64,000 nucleotides of DNA. Origin: Paracoccaceae bacterium (GTDB taxonomy: Bacteria; Pseudomonadota; Alphaproteobacteria; Rhodobacterales; Rhodobacteraceae). The notes below the pieces were generated by a model. That model was not told the DNA's origin. It did no database searches and saw only the letters and a list, made by a program, of their open reading frames with translations. The first letter of the stretch is position 1. Every line of letters begins with the position of its first letter. Where the stretch lies: NCBI GenBank assembly GCA_022843025.1, contig JALHOL010000002.1, positions 434,001 through 498,000 of the forward strand. Direction: 5' to 3'. Shown here piece by piece: positions 34,405 to 42,985 of this stretch. The position numbers were made by a program, and so were the translations under genes.

Positions 34405-34800
34405 CGCGCGGATGGCCTGTAAGCCGGATTCTGTCCCGGGGGTTTCCCCCCATGGATGACCATTCCTCTGCCGCACGCGTTACCGCGGCGGTCAAGCTGC
34501 CAACCCGGGCCTCTGGGCTGAAGCGTCCCTGCGGAGGTCTCCGGAAACCCGGACCTTTCCGCGCGAGGCCCCTATTCGGCATTGCTCCGGGTGGGGCTTG
34601 CCGTGCCGTCCCGGTTGCCCGGTCCGCGGTGGGCTCTTACCCCACCGTTTCACCATCACCTTGCATGCAAGGCAGACTCTTCTCTGTGGCGCTTTCCCTG
34701 GGGTTGCCCCCGCCGGGGGTTACCCGGCACCCTTGCTTCATGGAGTCCGGACTTTCCTCGGAACTTGCGCCCCGCGGTCATCCAGCCATCCGCGCGAGGG
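34405..34800 (-). ncRNA. rnpB: RNase P RNA (M1/type A)
   Basis: The minus strand contains the universal RNase P RNA core GAGGAAAGTCCGGACTCC and, near the 3' end, GACAGAATCCGGCTTACAGG. P1 is formed by CGCGCGGATGGC near 34798 and GCCATCCGCGCG near 34405. The GGTGCCGGGTAACCCCCGG region fits P3/P4. This RNA cleaves the 5' leaders of tRNAs with RnpA. Ends are set by P1, so the exact boundaries may shift a few bases. It abuts the amidase gene (6 bases), so its promoter must lie within that gene. Confidence 0.96.
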
Positions 34801-34805
34801 GCGGC

Positions 34806-35477
34806 TTACGCCCCGGCACCGCCGCCGTCAACCGGGAAGCGCAGCGCCAGATCCTCCGCCATCGCCGCATCCAGCGCATCGGCGGGTCCCTCCGCCCAGG
34901 GCCGGAACCGCAGCCGGAACGCCCGCAGGATCAGCGCCTCCTCCACGTCCGGGTAACCGAAGCGGCGCGCATGGTCGCGGAACGCGACCGGCCGACCGCC
35001 GCTTCGCCTGTCGGGCCAGACGGATAGCCCGGCTATCGCCAGCCGCCGCCAGTCGAACCGCGGACCCGGATCGGATTTCCGCGCCGGTGCCATGTCGGAA
35101 TGCGCGATCACCCGCGCGGGCGGGATTCCCCACCGCCCCATGATCCCCGCCAGCACCTGCTCCAGCGCCGCCATCTGCGCCTCCGGAAACGGGGCCGCCC
35201 CGCTATTCGCCAGCTCGATCCCGATGGAGCGGGAATTGACATCGCTCACCGCGCCCCAGGCCCCTGCGCCGGCATGCCAGGCGCGCAGCGCCTCATCCAC
35301 CAGCTGCTCCGCCGTGCCCTGCTCTGATATCAGCCAATGCGCCGATACCTCATGCGCCGGGTCGCACAGCCGCGCCCGCGCCTCGGCCATGCTGGCCATG
35401 GCCGTATAATGAATGACAATCAGGTCGGGCCGCGCCCCGCCGCGCCGTTCGCCGCAATTCGGCGACGGAAAGCTCAC
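34806..35477 (-). CDS. N-acetylmuramoyl-L-alanine amidase (AmpD-like, Amidase_2)
   Basis: 223 residues. It cleaves the stem peptide from muramic acid. Zinc ligands and active-site blocks: VIHYTAMASMAEA (His), NSRSIGIELAN (Glu), and VIAHSDMAPARKSDPGPRFDW (His/Asp plus the catalytic Lys). GTG start at 35477 overlapping the upstream stop (GTGA), so coupled with the preceding lipoprotein. No signal peptide, so probably a cytoplasmic anhydro-amidase for recycling. Confidence 0.9.
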   Translation of the reverse strand: MSFPSPNCGERRGGARPDLIVIHYTAMASMAEARARLCDPAHEVSAHWLISEQGTAEQLVDEALRAWHAGAGAWGAVSDVNSRSIGIELANSGAAPFPEAQMAALEQVLAGIMGRWGIPPARVIAHSDMAPARKSDPGPRFDWRRLAIAGLSVWPDRRSGGRPVAFRDHARRFGYPDVEEALILRAFRLRFRPWAEGPADALDAAMAEDLALRFPVDGGGAGA

Positions 35478-36289
35478 TGCAGGCGGAAAGGCCGCGGGTC
35501 CCAGGAACAGGCAAAACCGTCGCCATCCGGGTCAAGCCCGCGACGGTCACGTTCCGGCCCGCCTGCCGCAAGAAACGCCTCTTGCGCCAGATCGGATGAG
35601 GAATAGCGCGCGCAAGCCGCCGCCTGATCGGTAAAGCGCAGCGACGACCGGTTATAGACCTGCGTGCCCGGCGCATGGGTGGTGGACAGCGCGAATTGCA
35701 CGATGTTCGGCCCGGTCGTTGCCCGCTCCGGCACCGCCGTCGGCTGGATCACCGTATACTGCGCCTTGTTGCGCGCGATCCGCTCTGCATCGCTTTCGAT
35801 GGTTTCACGCGCCGCCACGGCATCAAAGTCCTGCTCGTCCGAAATACCTGCATTGCTGGCCTGCATCTCGCCCGATTGCGGCTGAATGGTCGCGGGCGCA
35901 TTGCCGCGCGGCCGGTTGGGATCGTTCGGATCAAAGGCCGCCGTCGCAGTCGACGGCTGCGCCAGCGGCGCGGGGAAGGTCACCGGTGCCGTCGCCGAAA
36001 GCGGCGCACCAATCACGTTGCCCGTTGCAGGCCCTGTCCCGCTCGCCCGGTCAATCGCGGCCGAGGCAAGATCGGGTGAAAACCCGCCCGCCGGGGCTGC
36101 CGGCGCTATTGCCGTGCCAAAGGGCGCAACCGGCGTCACCGGTGTTGCCGCCCGCGGGGCCGATGCCGCCTGCTCACGCAAATAGCTGTTATAATCCTGA
36201 AACCCGACACCCGCGCCACTGTCCGGCACGCTGGGGGAACAGGCCGCCACTCCGGCCGTCAGGGCAAGCATCACAGCAATACGCATCAT
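35474..36289 (-). CDS. Lipoprotein with C-terminal excalibur-like motif
   Basis: 271 residues. Lipobox LTAGVAAC, then a long low-complexity region (Ala, Pro, Thr rich) between residues 25 and 130, and a C-terminal segment GGPERDRRGLDPDGDGFACSWDP, an excalibur-type calcium-binding motif. It is coupled to the amidase by a 4-base GTGA overlap, which suggests a cell-wall function. Start at 36289 (MMRIAVML) or one codon later. The specific role is unknown. Confidence 0.78.
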   Translation of the reverse strand: MMRIAVMLALTAGVAACSPSVPDSGAGVGFQDYNSYLREQAASAPRAATPVTPVAPFGTAIAPAAPAGGFSPDLASAAIDRASGTGPATGNVIGAPLSATAPVTFPAPLAQPSTATAAFDPNDPNRPRGNAPATIQPQSGEMQASNAGISDEQDFDAVAARETIESDAERIARNKAQYTVIQPTAVPERATTGPNIVQFALSTTHAPGTQVYNRSSLRFTDQAAACARYSSSDLAQEAFLAAGGPERDRRGLDPDGDGFACSWDPRPFRLQ

Positions 36290-36318
36290 CACGCCTCGGT
36301 TTCGTTCGATCCGGGGGA

Positions 36319-37797
36319 TTACCACCATTTCGCAGGCTTTGCCACAAAGCCCGCAGCACGCTCCAGCACATAAGCGTGATTCAGCAGACCACCCTCGTCC
36401 CAGGGCCGCCCGATCAGCTGCAACCCCAGCGGCAGCCCCTGCGCGCTCAACCCGACCGGCACCGAAACCCCCGGCAACCCGGCCAGGTTCACCGTCACGG
36501 TGAACACATCGTTCAGATACATCTCGATCGGATCAGCCGACGACATCTCGCCCAACCCGAAGGCCGCGCTCGGCGTGGCGGGCGTCAGGATCGCATCCAC
36601 CCCGGCGGCAAACACCTGCTCGAAATCGCGCTTGATCAGCGCCCGCACCTTCCGCGCCCGGTTGTAATAGGCGTCGTAGAAGCCTGCTGACAGCACATAG
36701 GTCCCGATCATCACGCGACGCTGCACTTCCTTGCCAAAGCCTTCGGCGCGCGTCTTCTCATACATCTCGGTGATGCCATCACCCTGCGCTAGCTTCGCCC
36801 GATGCCCATAGCGCACGCCGTCATACCGGGCGAGGTTGGATGACGCCTCCGCAGGCGCAATCACATAATAGGCAGGCAGCGCGTATTTGGTGTGGGGCAG
36901 CGAGATATCGACAATCTCCGCCCCCGCATCCTTGAGCATCGCCGCGCCATCGGCCCACAGCTTGTCAATCTCCGCCGGCATCCCGTCCATGCGGTATTCG
37001 CGCGGCAGGCCGATCTTCTTGCCCCGGATATCCCCGGTCAGAGCGGCCTCGAAATCCGGCACGGCCAGATCGGCGGACGTGGAATCCTTGGCGTCATGCC
37101 CGGCCATCGCCTGCAGGAAGATCGCCGCATCCCGCACCGACTTGGTCATCGGCCCCGCCTGATCAAGGCTGGAGGCAAAGGCCACCACGCCCCAGCGGCT
37201 CACCCGGCCATAGGTGGGCTTGATCCCGACGATCCCGGTGAAGGCCGCAGGCTGGCGGATCGATCCTCCGGTATCCGTGCCGGTCGCACCCAGACACAGG
37301 TCCGCCGCCACCGCCGCCGCCGACCCGCCCGACGAACCGCCCGGCGTCAGCTTGCGGTCATCCACCTTCCAAGGGTTCACCGCATTTCCATAGCAGGACG
37401 TCTCATTGCTGGACCCCATGGCAAATTCGTCCATGTTCAGTTTGCCCAGCATCACCGCGCCCGCATCGAACAGCTTGGTCGTCACGGTCGATTCATATTC
37501 CGGCTTGAACCCACGCAGGATGTTCGATGCCGCCTGCGACGGCACGCCCTTCGTGCAGAACAGGTCCTTGATCCCCAGCGGAATGCCGCACATCGCGGGT
37601 GCATCGCCCGCCTTGATCCGCGCATCCGCCGCCCGCGCCTGCTCCAGCGCGATCTCCGGCGTCTTGTGGACAAAAGCCCCCAGCGCATCGCCCGCATCCA
37701 TCGCCGTCAGGCAGGCCATCGTCAGGTCGGTCGCCGTGATCTCACCCTTGCGCAGCGCATCCCGCGCTGCCGCAATCGTCCAGCTGTTCGCGCTCAT
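36319..37797 (-). CDS. gatA: Glutamyl-/aspartyl-tRNA(Gln/Asn) amidotransferase subunit A
   Basis: 492 residues, the amidase that releases ammonia from glutamine for transfer to Glu-tRNA(Gln). Catalytic triad visible: K77 in [11 protein letters not shown]155 in [12 protein letters not shown], and nucleophile S179 in [13 protein letters not shown]. It overlaps gatC by 4 bases (ATGA), so one operon. gatB is not in the window. Confidence 0.96.
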   Translation of the reverse strand: MSANSWTIAAARDALRKGEITATDLTMACLTAMDAGDALGAFVHKTPEIALEQARAADARIKAGDAPAMCGIPLGIKDLFCTKGVPSQAASNILRGFKPEYESTVTTKLFDAGAVMLGKLNMDEFAMGSSNETSCYGNAVNPWKVDDRKLTPGGSSGGSAAAVAADLCLGATGTDTGGSIRQPAAFTGIVGIKPTYGRVSRWGVVAFASSLDQAGPMTKSVRDAAIFLQAMAGHDAKDSTSADLAVPDFEAALTGDIRGKKIGLPREYRMDGMPAEIDKLWADGAAMLKDAGAEIVDISLPHTKYALPAYYVIAPAEASSNLARYDGVRYGHRAKLAQGDGITEMYEKTRAEGFGKEVQRRVMIGTYVLSAGFYDAYYNRARKVRALIKRDFEQVFAAGVDAILTPATPSAAFGLGEMSSADPIEMYLNDVFTVTVNLAGLPGVSVPVGLSAQGLPLGLQLIGRPWDEGGLLNHAYVLERAAGFVAKPAKWW

Positions 37798-38081
37798 TCC
37801 ACCACCTTCGGCACGGCAAAGAACCCCTCGCGCGCATCGGGCGCATTCTTCAAGACCTGCGCCTGGATATTGCCATTCGTCACCACATCCTCGCGCCGCT
37901 TCAGGCGCATCGGCGTGACCGATGTCATGGGTTCGATCCCCGTCACATCCACCTCGTTCAGCTGTTCCATGAAGGTCAGGATCCCCGAAAGCTCCCCGGC
38001 CAATGCCGGAAGATCGGCTTCCTCAACCCGGATCCGGGCCAGCTTTGCCACGCGGCGGGCGGTGTCGATGTCAATGGACAT
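37794..38081 (-). CDS. gatC: Glutamyl-/aspartyl-tRNA(Gln/Asn) amidotransferase subunit C
   Basis: 95 residues. Small stabilising subunit of GatCAB. It has the family start [17 protein letters not shown], the helix [19 protein letters not shown] and [14 protein letters not shown]. Start at 38081; ten more codons are open upstream but are not conserved-looking. Coupled to gatA. Confidence 0.94.
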   Translation of the reverse strand: MSIDIDTARRVAKLARIRVEEADLPALAGELSGILTFMEQLNEVDVTGIEPMTSVTPMRLKRREDVVTNGNIQAQVLKNAPDAREGFFAVPKVVE

Positions 38082-38328
38082 GGGCGATAGCGCTTCCCTG
38101 TTCTGATCCAAGCCCGTTTAGCCCCGCGCCCCCCGTCTCGCAAGGCCCGTCCTGCACGGGAATGGCACGGCAAAGCGGGCCGCTTCTGCGCGCGTCCCCC
38201 AGGCAACTCTCCGCCGCGCACAGTCTCTGCGCCCTTGGTCCTATTCCTTAACGCGCGCCGCCCGCTACCTTTGCGCCCAACTGACTACGCCCGCAACGAA
38301 ACCCCGCAACGAAACAAGGAACACGCGC

Positions 38329-39021
38329 ATGCAGATCACCTGGCTTGGCCATTCCGGCTTCCGCATCGAAATCGAAGGGGCCATCCTGCTCATCGACCCC
38401 TGGCTGACCGGCAACCCGATGTTCCCGGCGGACCGCCGGGCCGAGGCGATCACGGGCGCCACCCATGTTCTTCTGACCCACGCCCATGGCGACCATTCCG
38501 CCGATGCCGTGGCCATCTGCAAAGAGCTGTCGATCCCGCTGGTGGGCATCTACGACCTCACAAGCTGGCTCGAATCCCGCGAAGGCATCGCCACCATCGG
38601 CTTCAACAAGGGCGGCACCGTCGATCTGGGCGGGGCCAAGGTCACGCTGGTCAATGCCTGCCACTCTTCCACGATGCCCGGCGAAAACGGCCCCGTCGCC
38701 GTGGGATCCGAGGCGGGTTTCATGATCGCGGGCAGCGGGCACCGCATCTATGTCTCGGGCGACACCGACATCATGGCCGACATGCAATGGATGGGCGAAC
38801 TGCACGCCCCCGATATCGGCATCCTTGCCGCGGGCGGGCATTTCACGATGGATATGGAACGTGCGGCCTGGGCGGCGAAGCGCTACTTCAACTTCAAGAC
38901 CTTGATCCCCTGCCACTACCGCACCTTCGGCGCGCTGGAACAGGACGCCACCGCCATGATCGCGGCCCTGCCGGGCGTGAACGTGATCGAACCGCAGGTG
39001 CTGGAACCCATCCGCCTGTGA
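38329..39021 (+). CDS. UPF0173 metal-dependent hydrolase (metallo-beta-lactamase fold)
   Basis: 230 residues. Metal site THAHGDHSADAV near residue 45 (H-x-H-x-D-H), with later His ligands in GGHFTMDMERAAW. This is the compact YtkL/UPF0173 branch, function unknown. AAGGA precedes the ATG. Divergent from gatC (247 bases). Confidence 0.9.
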   Translation: MQITWLGHSGFRIEIEGAILLIDPWLTGNPMFPADRRAEAITGATHVLLTHAHGDHSADAVAICKELSIPLVGIYDLTSWLESREGIATIGFNKGGTVDLGGAKVTLVNACHSSTMPGENGPVAVGSEAGFMIAGSGHRIYVSGDTDIMADMQWMGELHAPDIGILAAGGHFTMDMERAAWAAKRYFNFKTLIPCHYRTFGALEQDATAMIAALPGVNVIEPQVLEPIRL

Positions 39022-39027
39022 ACCGGC

Positions 39028-39049
39028 TGGGGGGCCATCACGCCCCCCA
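39028..39049. terminator. GC-rich hairpin between convergent UPF0173 and tadA genes
   Basis: TGGGGGGC (39028-39035) pairs with GCCCCCCA (39042-39049) over a 6-base loop, in a 33-base gap between two convergent stops. It likely serves both strands. Confidence 0.65.
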
Positions 39050-39054
39050 CACCC

Positions 39055-39510
39055 TCACCCCGGCCGTTTCGCCGCGAAGAACGCCTTCAGCAAGGCCTCC
39101 GCCTCTGCCGCGCCGATCCCGTCATAGACCTCTGGCACATGGTGGCATTGCGGATGCGTGAATACGCGCGCGCCCACCGCCACCCCGCCTGACTTCGGAT
39201 CAGAGGCGCCATAGTACAGCCGCGCCACCCGGGCCGCCGCAATCGCCGCAGCGCACATCGGGCAAGGCTCCAGCGTCACATAAAGATCATGGCCCCCCAG
39301 CCGCTCCGATCCCGCCGCCGCACAGGCCGCCCGGATCGCCAGCACCTCGGCATGGGCCGTGGGGTCGCTCAACTCCCGCGTCCGGTTCCCCGCCCGCGCC
39401 ACCACCACACCGCCGGGCGACACCACGACAGCACCCACGGGCACCTCGCCCCGCGCGCCCGCCGCCCGCGCCTCCTCCAGCGCCACATCCATGAAAGACC
39501 GGAATTCCAT
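39055..39510 (-). CDS. tadA: tRNA-specific adenosine deaminase TadA
   Basis: 151 residues. Deaminates A34 to inosine in tRNA-Arg(ACG). Zinc and catalytic residues are present: H53 and E55 in TAHAEVLAIR, C83 and C86 in EPCPMCAAAI. MEFRSFMDVALEEARAAG is the normal start at 39510, nine codons into the open frame. Unrelated to the pilus protein of the same name. Confidence 0.94.
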   Translation of the reverse strand: MEFRSFMDVALEEARAAGARGEVPVGAVVVSPGGVVVARAGNRTRELSDPTAHAEVLAIRAACAAAGSERLGGHDLYVTLEPCPMCAAAIAAARVARLYYGASDPKSGGVAVGARVFTHPQCHHVPEVYDGIGAAEAEALLKAFFAAKRPG

Positions 39511-39553
39511 ACGCCCTTCCTGCCCCGCCACAGGCAAAGGCGCAACCTTGCCC

Positions 39554-39607
39554 CTTCATCTTGGCCCAAATACCCCCTGCCCGGCCTCCGCCAAAGCACC
39601 GGGGGTA
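39554..39607 (+). repeat. Dispersed box with a different stem, tadA/rluB spacer
   Basis: Box CTTCATCTTGGCCCAAATAC is followed by CCCC; the CCCCC continues into a 7-bp stem TACCCCC/GGGGGTA (39571-39577 with 39601-39607). The box matches the other copies but the stem structure differs. It lies between divergent tadA and rluB. Confidence 0.65.
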
Positions 39608-39661
39608 GAAAACACACCCCGCTTCCGATAGGCACGCTATCTGACGCGCAAAGGACAGACC

Positions 39662-40828
39662 ATGACCCGCCCCCCCAAAGCCACGCCGCCCGCTGCGCCC
39701 GCCTCTGCCACAGCCCCCGAAGGCGAGCGTATCGCCAAGGTGCTCTCCCGCGCAGGCATCGCCTCCCGGCGCGAGGCGGAACGGATGATCGAGGCAGGCG
39801 AAGTCACCGTTAACGGCAAGGTCATCGACAGCCCGGCGCTCAATGTCGGCCCCCGTGACCGCATCACCGTGAACGGCCAGCCCCTCGCCGCACCCGAACC
39901 CGCGCGGCTCTGGCTGTACTACAAACCCGAAGGTCTGGTCACCTCCAACGCCGATGAAAAGGGCCGCGACACGATCTTCGACCACCTCCCCGAAGACCTG
40001 CCCCGCGTCATGTCGGTGGGCCGGCTCGACCTCAATTCCGAAGGCCTGCTGCTGCTCACCAATGACGGCGAACTCAAGCGCCGGCTTGAACTTCCCTCCA
40101 CCGGCTGGCTCCGCAAATACCGCGTCCGGGTCAAGGGCAACCCGACCGACCCCGATCTCGAACCCCTCCGCCGGGGGATCACGGTGGAGGGCGAGGATTT
40201 TCAGCCGATGCAGGTCATCCTCGACCGCCATCAGGGCGCGAACGCCTGGCTGACCGTGGGCCTGCGCGAAGGCAAGAACCGTGAAATCCGCCGCGCCATG
40301 TTTGCCATCGGCCTGACCGTGAACCGCCTGATCCGCATCAGCTATGGCCCCTTCCGCCTGAACGAGCTTAAACCCGGCGAGGTGGAAGAGGTTCGCCCCA
40401 AAGTCCTGCGCGATCAGCTTGGCCTCACGGGCGAGGCGTCTGATGGCGACACTCCCCGCCAACCCGGCCGCCCCGCGCGGCCAGAAACAAGCCCTAACAA
40501 ACCCGCCCCCCGTGGCGCGCACGGCCCCGCCCCCGCCGCATCCGAACGATCCGGCCCCCGCACAGGCCCCAAGCCGGGCGTCAAGACAACGGCCAGATCA
40601 GGTGCCAGACCAACCGCCAAATCGGACGCAAAACCCGCCGTTCCGCGCGGCGCAACCCTGCTGGATGCACCCGCCCCCCGGCGCGGCGGCAAACCCTTTG
40701 CCAAACCCGCAGGTGGCCCCACAGGCAAACCCGGCCCCTCCCCGCGCCCCACGGGCGCGAAACCGGCCCCCAAAACTGGCCCCAAAACTGGCCCCCGCCC
40801 GCCGCAGCCACCCCGCCGCCCGCGCTGA
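39662..40828 (+). CDS. rluB: Pseudouridine synthase, RluB-type, with basic Pro/Ala/Gly tail
   Basis: 388 residues. S4 RNA-binding domain at residues 20-70 (ERIAKVLSRAGIASRREAER), then the RsuA/RluB catalytic domain with the aspartate in GRLDLNSEGLLLLTNDG and NREIRRAMFAIGL. The last 130 residues are a basic, low-complexity tail (Pro, Ala, Gly, Arg, Lys), probably disordered and RNA-binding. RluB modifies U2605 of 23S rRNA in E. coli; the exact target here is inferred. Confidence 0.9.
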   Translation: MTRPPKATPPAAPASATAPEGERIAKVLSRAGIASRREAERMIEAGEVTVNGKVIDSPALNVGPRDRITVNGQPLAAPEPARLWLYYKPEGLVTSNADEKGRDTIFDHLPEDLPRVMSVGRLDLNSEGLLLLTNDGELKRRLELPSTGWLRKYRVRVKGNPTDPDLEPLRRGITVEGEDFQPMQVILDRHQGANAWLTVGLREGKNREIRRAMFAIGLTVNRLIRISYGPFRLNELKPGEVEEVRPKVLRDQLGLTGEASDGDTPRQPGRPARPETSPNKPAPRGAHGPAPAASERSGPRTGPKPGVKTTARSGARPTAKSDAKPAVPRGATLLDAPAPRRGGKPFAKPAGGPTGKPGPSPRPTGAKPAPKTGPKTGPRPPQPPRRPR

Positions 40829-40910
40829 CCGAAACGGCATCCGCCCGCCATTGCCCCGCCCTGCCCCCATCGCCTATACTCCGTGACAGGCAGGCAAAAG
40901 GGGCGGGCAC

Positions 40911-40994
40911 ATGTCGGGCACGGGACTACAAACGCTGTCCTATTTCGTCCTTCTGGCGCTGATCCTGTATACCGCTGGCAGCGGGGTGCAGTGA
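40911..40994 (+). CDS. 27-residue single-helix membrane microprotein
   Basis: MSGTGLQTLSYFVLLALILY followed by TAGSGVQ: a short soluble start and one hydrophobic helix. The ATG at 40911 has GGGGCGGG just upstream and the stop is one base before the start of the XpaC gene (TGACATG), so it is positioned for translational coupling. It resembles the small hydrophobic proteins often found at the head of stress operons. It matches no family I can name. Could be spurious, but codon use and spacing support it. Confidence 0.62.
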   Translation: MSGTGLQTLSYFVLLALILYTAGSGVQ

Positions 40995-40995
40995 C

Positions 40996-41889
40996 ATGTC
41001 CCAGCGTTTCGGCGGAAAATACAGCCCCAACGGCGACAGCCGCCCCCCGGCCGATCCCAAAGGCCAACCGGCCCCCATCCCGCCCCACCGCTTCGATGGC
41101 AAACGCCCCAATCGCGCGGGCGCACGCGTCAACATGTTCTTCTTCGCCTCGCTCACCATGCTTGTCCCTGCCTTCACCGGCGGATCGGACGCGCTGTTTG
41201 CAGGCCTCGGCGCCACCGCGCTTCTTCTTTTCGCCGCCTGGCTCACCCGCGAAGGCACCCGCGCGCATCAGGAATATGATGACCGCCGCATCGCCCGCCG
41301 CCCCGCCATCCCGCGCAAACTCTTTGCCTCCGTCCTCACAGGCGCAGGGCTCGCCTTGGCCGCATCCATAAGCCAGCCGGGCCTTGCCCCCATCGGCTTT
41401 GCCATCGCGGGCGGCCTGCTGCACCTTTTCGCCTTCGGCCCCGATCCTCTGCGCGACAAGGGTGCCGAAGGGATCGACACCTTCCAGACCGACCGCGTCG
41501 CCCGCGCCGTGGAAGATGCCGAAAAGCTGCTGGACGGGATGAAAGACGCCATCCTCCGCGCCGGCGACCGCGCGCTCGAGACGCGGGTCGATCGTTTCGT
41601 CACCACCGCCCGCGCCATGTTCCGCACGATCGAGGCCGATCCCCGCGACCTGACCGCCGCACGCAAATATCTGTCGGTCTACTTGACCGGGGCGCGCGAC
41701 GCGACAGTCAAGTTCGCCGATCTCTACCGCCAGAACCGCGACCCCGCCGCCCGCGCCGATTACGAATCGCTGCTCACCGATCTGGAAACCAACTTCGCCG
41801 CGCGCACCCAGACCCTGCTTTCCGACAACCGCACCGATCTTGATGTCGAAATCGGCGTGCTGCGCGAACGGCTGCAACGCGATCACTGA
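40996..41889 (+). CDS. xpaC: XpaC family protein (5-bromo-4-chloroindolyl phosphate hydrolysis family)
   Basis: 297 residues. Two hydrophobic hairpins near the N-terminus (residues 46-85 and 110-150, ending GGLLHLFAFGPDPLRDKG), then a long helical cytoplasmic part with repeated charged heptads (VARAVEDAEKLLDGMKDAIL, FADLYRQNRDPAARADYESLL). The family name comes from a Bacillus phenotype; the biochemical activity is unproved. In Bacillus xpaC is next to a telA-like gene, as here. Starts at 40996, right after the microprotein. Confidence 0.8.
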   Translation: MSQRFGGKYSPNGDSRPPADPKGQPAPIPPHRFDGKRPNRAGARVNMFFFASLTMLVPAFTGGSDALFAGLGATALLLFAAWLTREGTRAHQEYDDRRIARRPAIPRKLFASVLTGAGLALAASISQPGLAPIGFAIAGGLLHLFAFGPDPLRDKGAEGIDTFQTDRVARAVEDAEKLLDGMKDAILRAGDRALETRVDRFVTTARAMFRTIEADPRDLTAARKYLSVYLTGARDATVKFADLYRQNRDPAARADYESLLTDLETNFAARTQTLLSDNRTDLDVEIGVLRERLQRDH

Positions 41890-41978
41890 CAGTCCGCGCC
41901 CGCAGCTTTCCACGCCTCTGCCCCATTCCCGCCATCGCCCGCGCGCATCCTGACCCCCTCAGAACGGGACAGGATTGC

Positions 41979-42761
41979 ATGAAGACCGCCCTCTTCACCC
42001 TTGCCGCCCTTTTCGGCCTTGGCTGCGGCCTTGCAGTTGTCGGCGTGCAATTCGGCCTGCTCCTCCTCGCGGCCCTGCTCGCCTTCCTCGCCCTAACCAC
42101 CCTGATCTGGGCCTTCGCAGACAGGCTCGATCCTCTTCGCCCCCGCGCGCTTGGGCGCATCCGCACCCTCCTGTCCGCAACCCGCGCCCGCATCCCACGT
42201 GCGAAGGCCTACCTCTTCCCTCTCCTCTCTGCCCTGATGGGACTCGCCCTTGGCGCGGCACTGGCCCGCGACAGTGCCGATCTTCCCGCGGCTTTGCTCT
42301 GCGGCGCTCTGGCCGCCGCCCTGCATCTTGCGGCCTTCGGCCCCGCCGCCCGCCCCAACCGCACCCCACCGCTGACAGAGCGGATCACCACGCAGACGGA
42401 AACTCACCTCGCCCGCATCATCACCGCCCTCGCCCCCTGCCGCGATCCGCATCTGCATGTCGCGGCCCGCGCTCTGCGCCGCGAAGCGTTGGCCCTTGCC
42501 GCGCAGGTCGACCGTGACCCTGCCACGCAGGCCCGGGCACATCGCGCCCTCGTCCTCTGGCTGCCCGCACTGGTCGATGTCTGCGAACATCTGCGCCAGC
42601 ACTGCCTGACCACGCCAACCGCCGCCGCCCAACCCACCGCCGAGCTGACAGCCACCTTGGCCAATGTCACCGCGCAACTCGCCCGCCTTGCCACCCACCC
42701 CGATCCTGCCCGCGCCACCCCCGCGCCGCATGGCCCCCGCCCCCTGATGCCCGCCCCCTGA
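41979..42761 (+). CDS. Diverged XpaC-like membrane protein
   Basis: 260 residues. Two hydrophobic hairpins near the N-terminus (residues 3-48 and 73-115) with ALHLAAFGPAARPNRT at the second end, matching LLHLFAFGPDPLRDKG in the preceding protein in position and pattern. The remainder is helical, Ala/Thr/His-rich, with a Pro-rich tail. I read it as a diverged duplicate of XpaC; no direct family was recognised. A 14-base tandem repeat follows the stop (42759-42786). Confidence 0.62.
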   Translation: MKTALFTLAALFGLGCGLAVVGVQFGLLLLAALLAFLALTTLIWAFADRLDPLRPRALGRIRTLLSATRARIPRAKAYLFPLLSALMGLALGAALARDSADLPAALLCGALAAALHLAAFGPAARPNRTPPLTERITTQTETHLARIITALAPCRDPHLHVAARALRREALALAAQVDRDPATQARAHRALVLWLPALVDVCEHLRQHCLTTPTAAAQPTAELTATLANVTAQLARLATHPDPARATPAPHGPRPLMPAP

Positions 42762-42985
42762 CGCCCTCCCACTGACGCCCTCCCACTGACAGCCGTCCTC
42801 AGACGGCCACCGCAGGTTGCCCCGGCCCCCTTCCCCGGCGTCATCACGCTTTTCTGCGCGGCCTGATGAAAACCACTCTGGAAAATCCGGCCAACCTGTC
42901 GCAACCTGCGCGGCAACTACCGGCCCGACCCATTTCATCACCAAAGCGCTGCCCGACCCAGCCGCCGACCCAAAAGGATGCCCCC

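Noticed and set aside
34452-35143. Open frames within the RNase P RNA and amidase region on the plus strand
   Set aside because: They are antisense to rnpB and the amidase gene and show no recognisable domain.
39287-40522. Long minus-strand open frame (411 codons) across tadA and rluB
   Set aside because: It lies opposite clearly recognisable TadA and RluB-type coding sequence and is a product of high GC content.
42759-42786. 14-base tandem duplication after the XpaC-like gene
   Set aside because: Only two units with no structure or shared copy elsewhere; likely slippage, so not reported as a finding.
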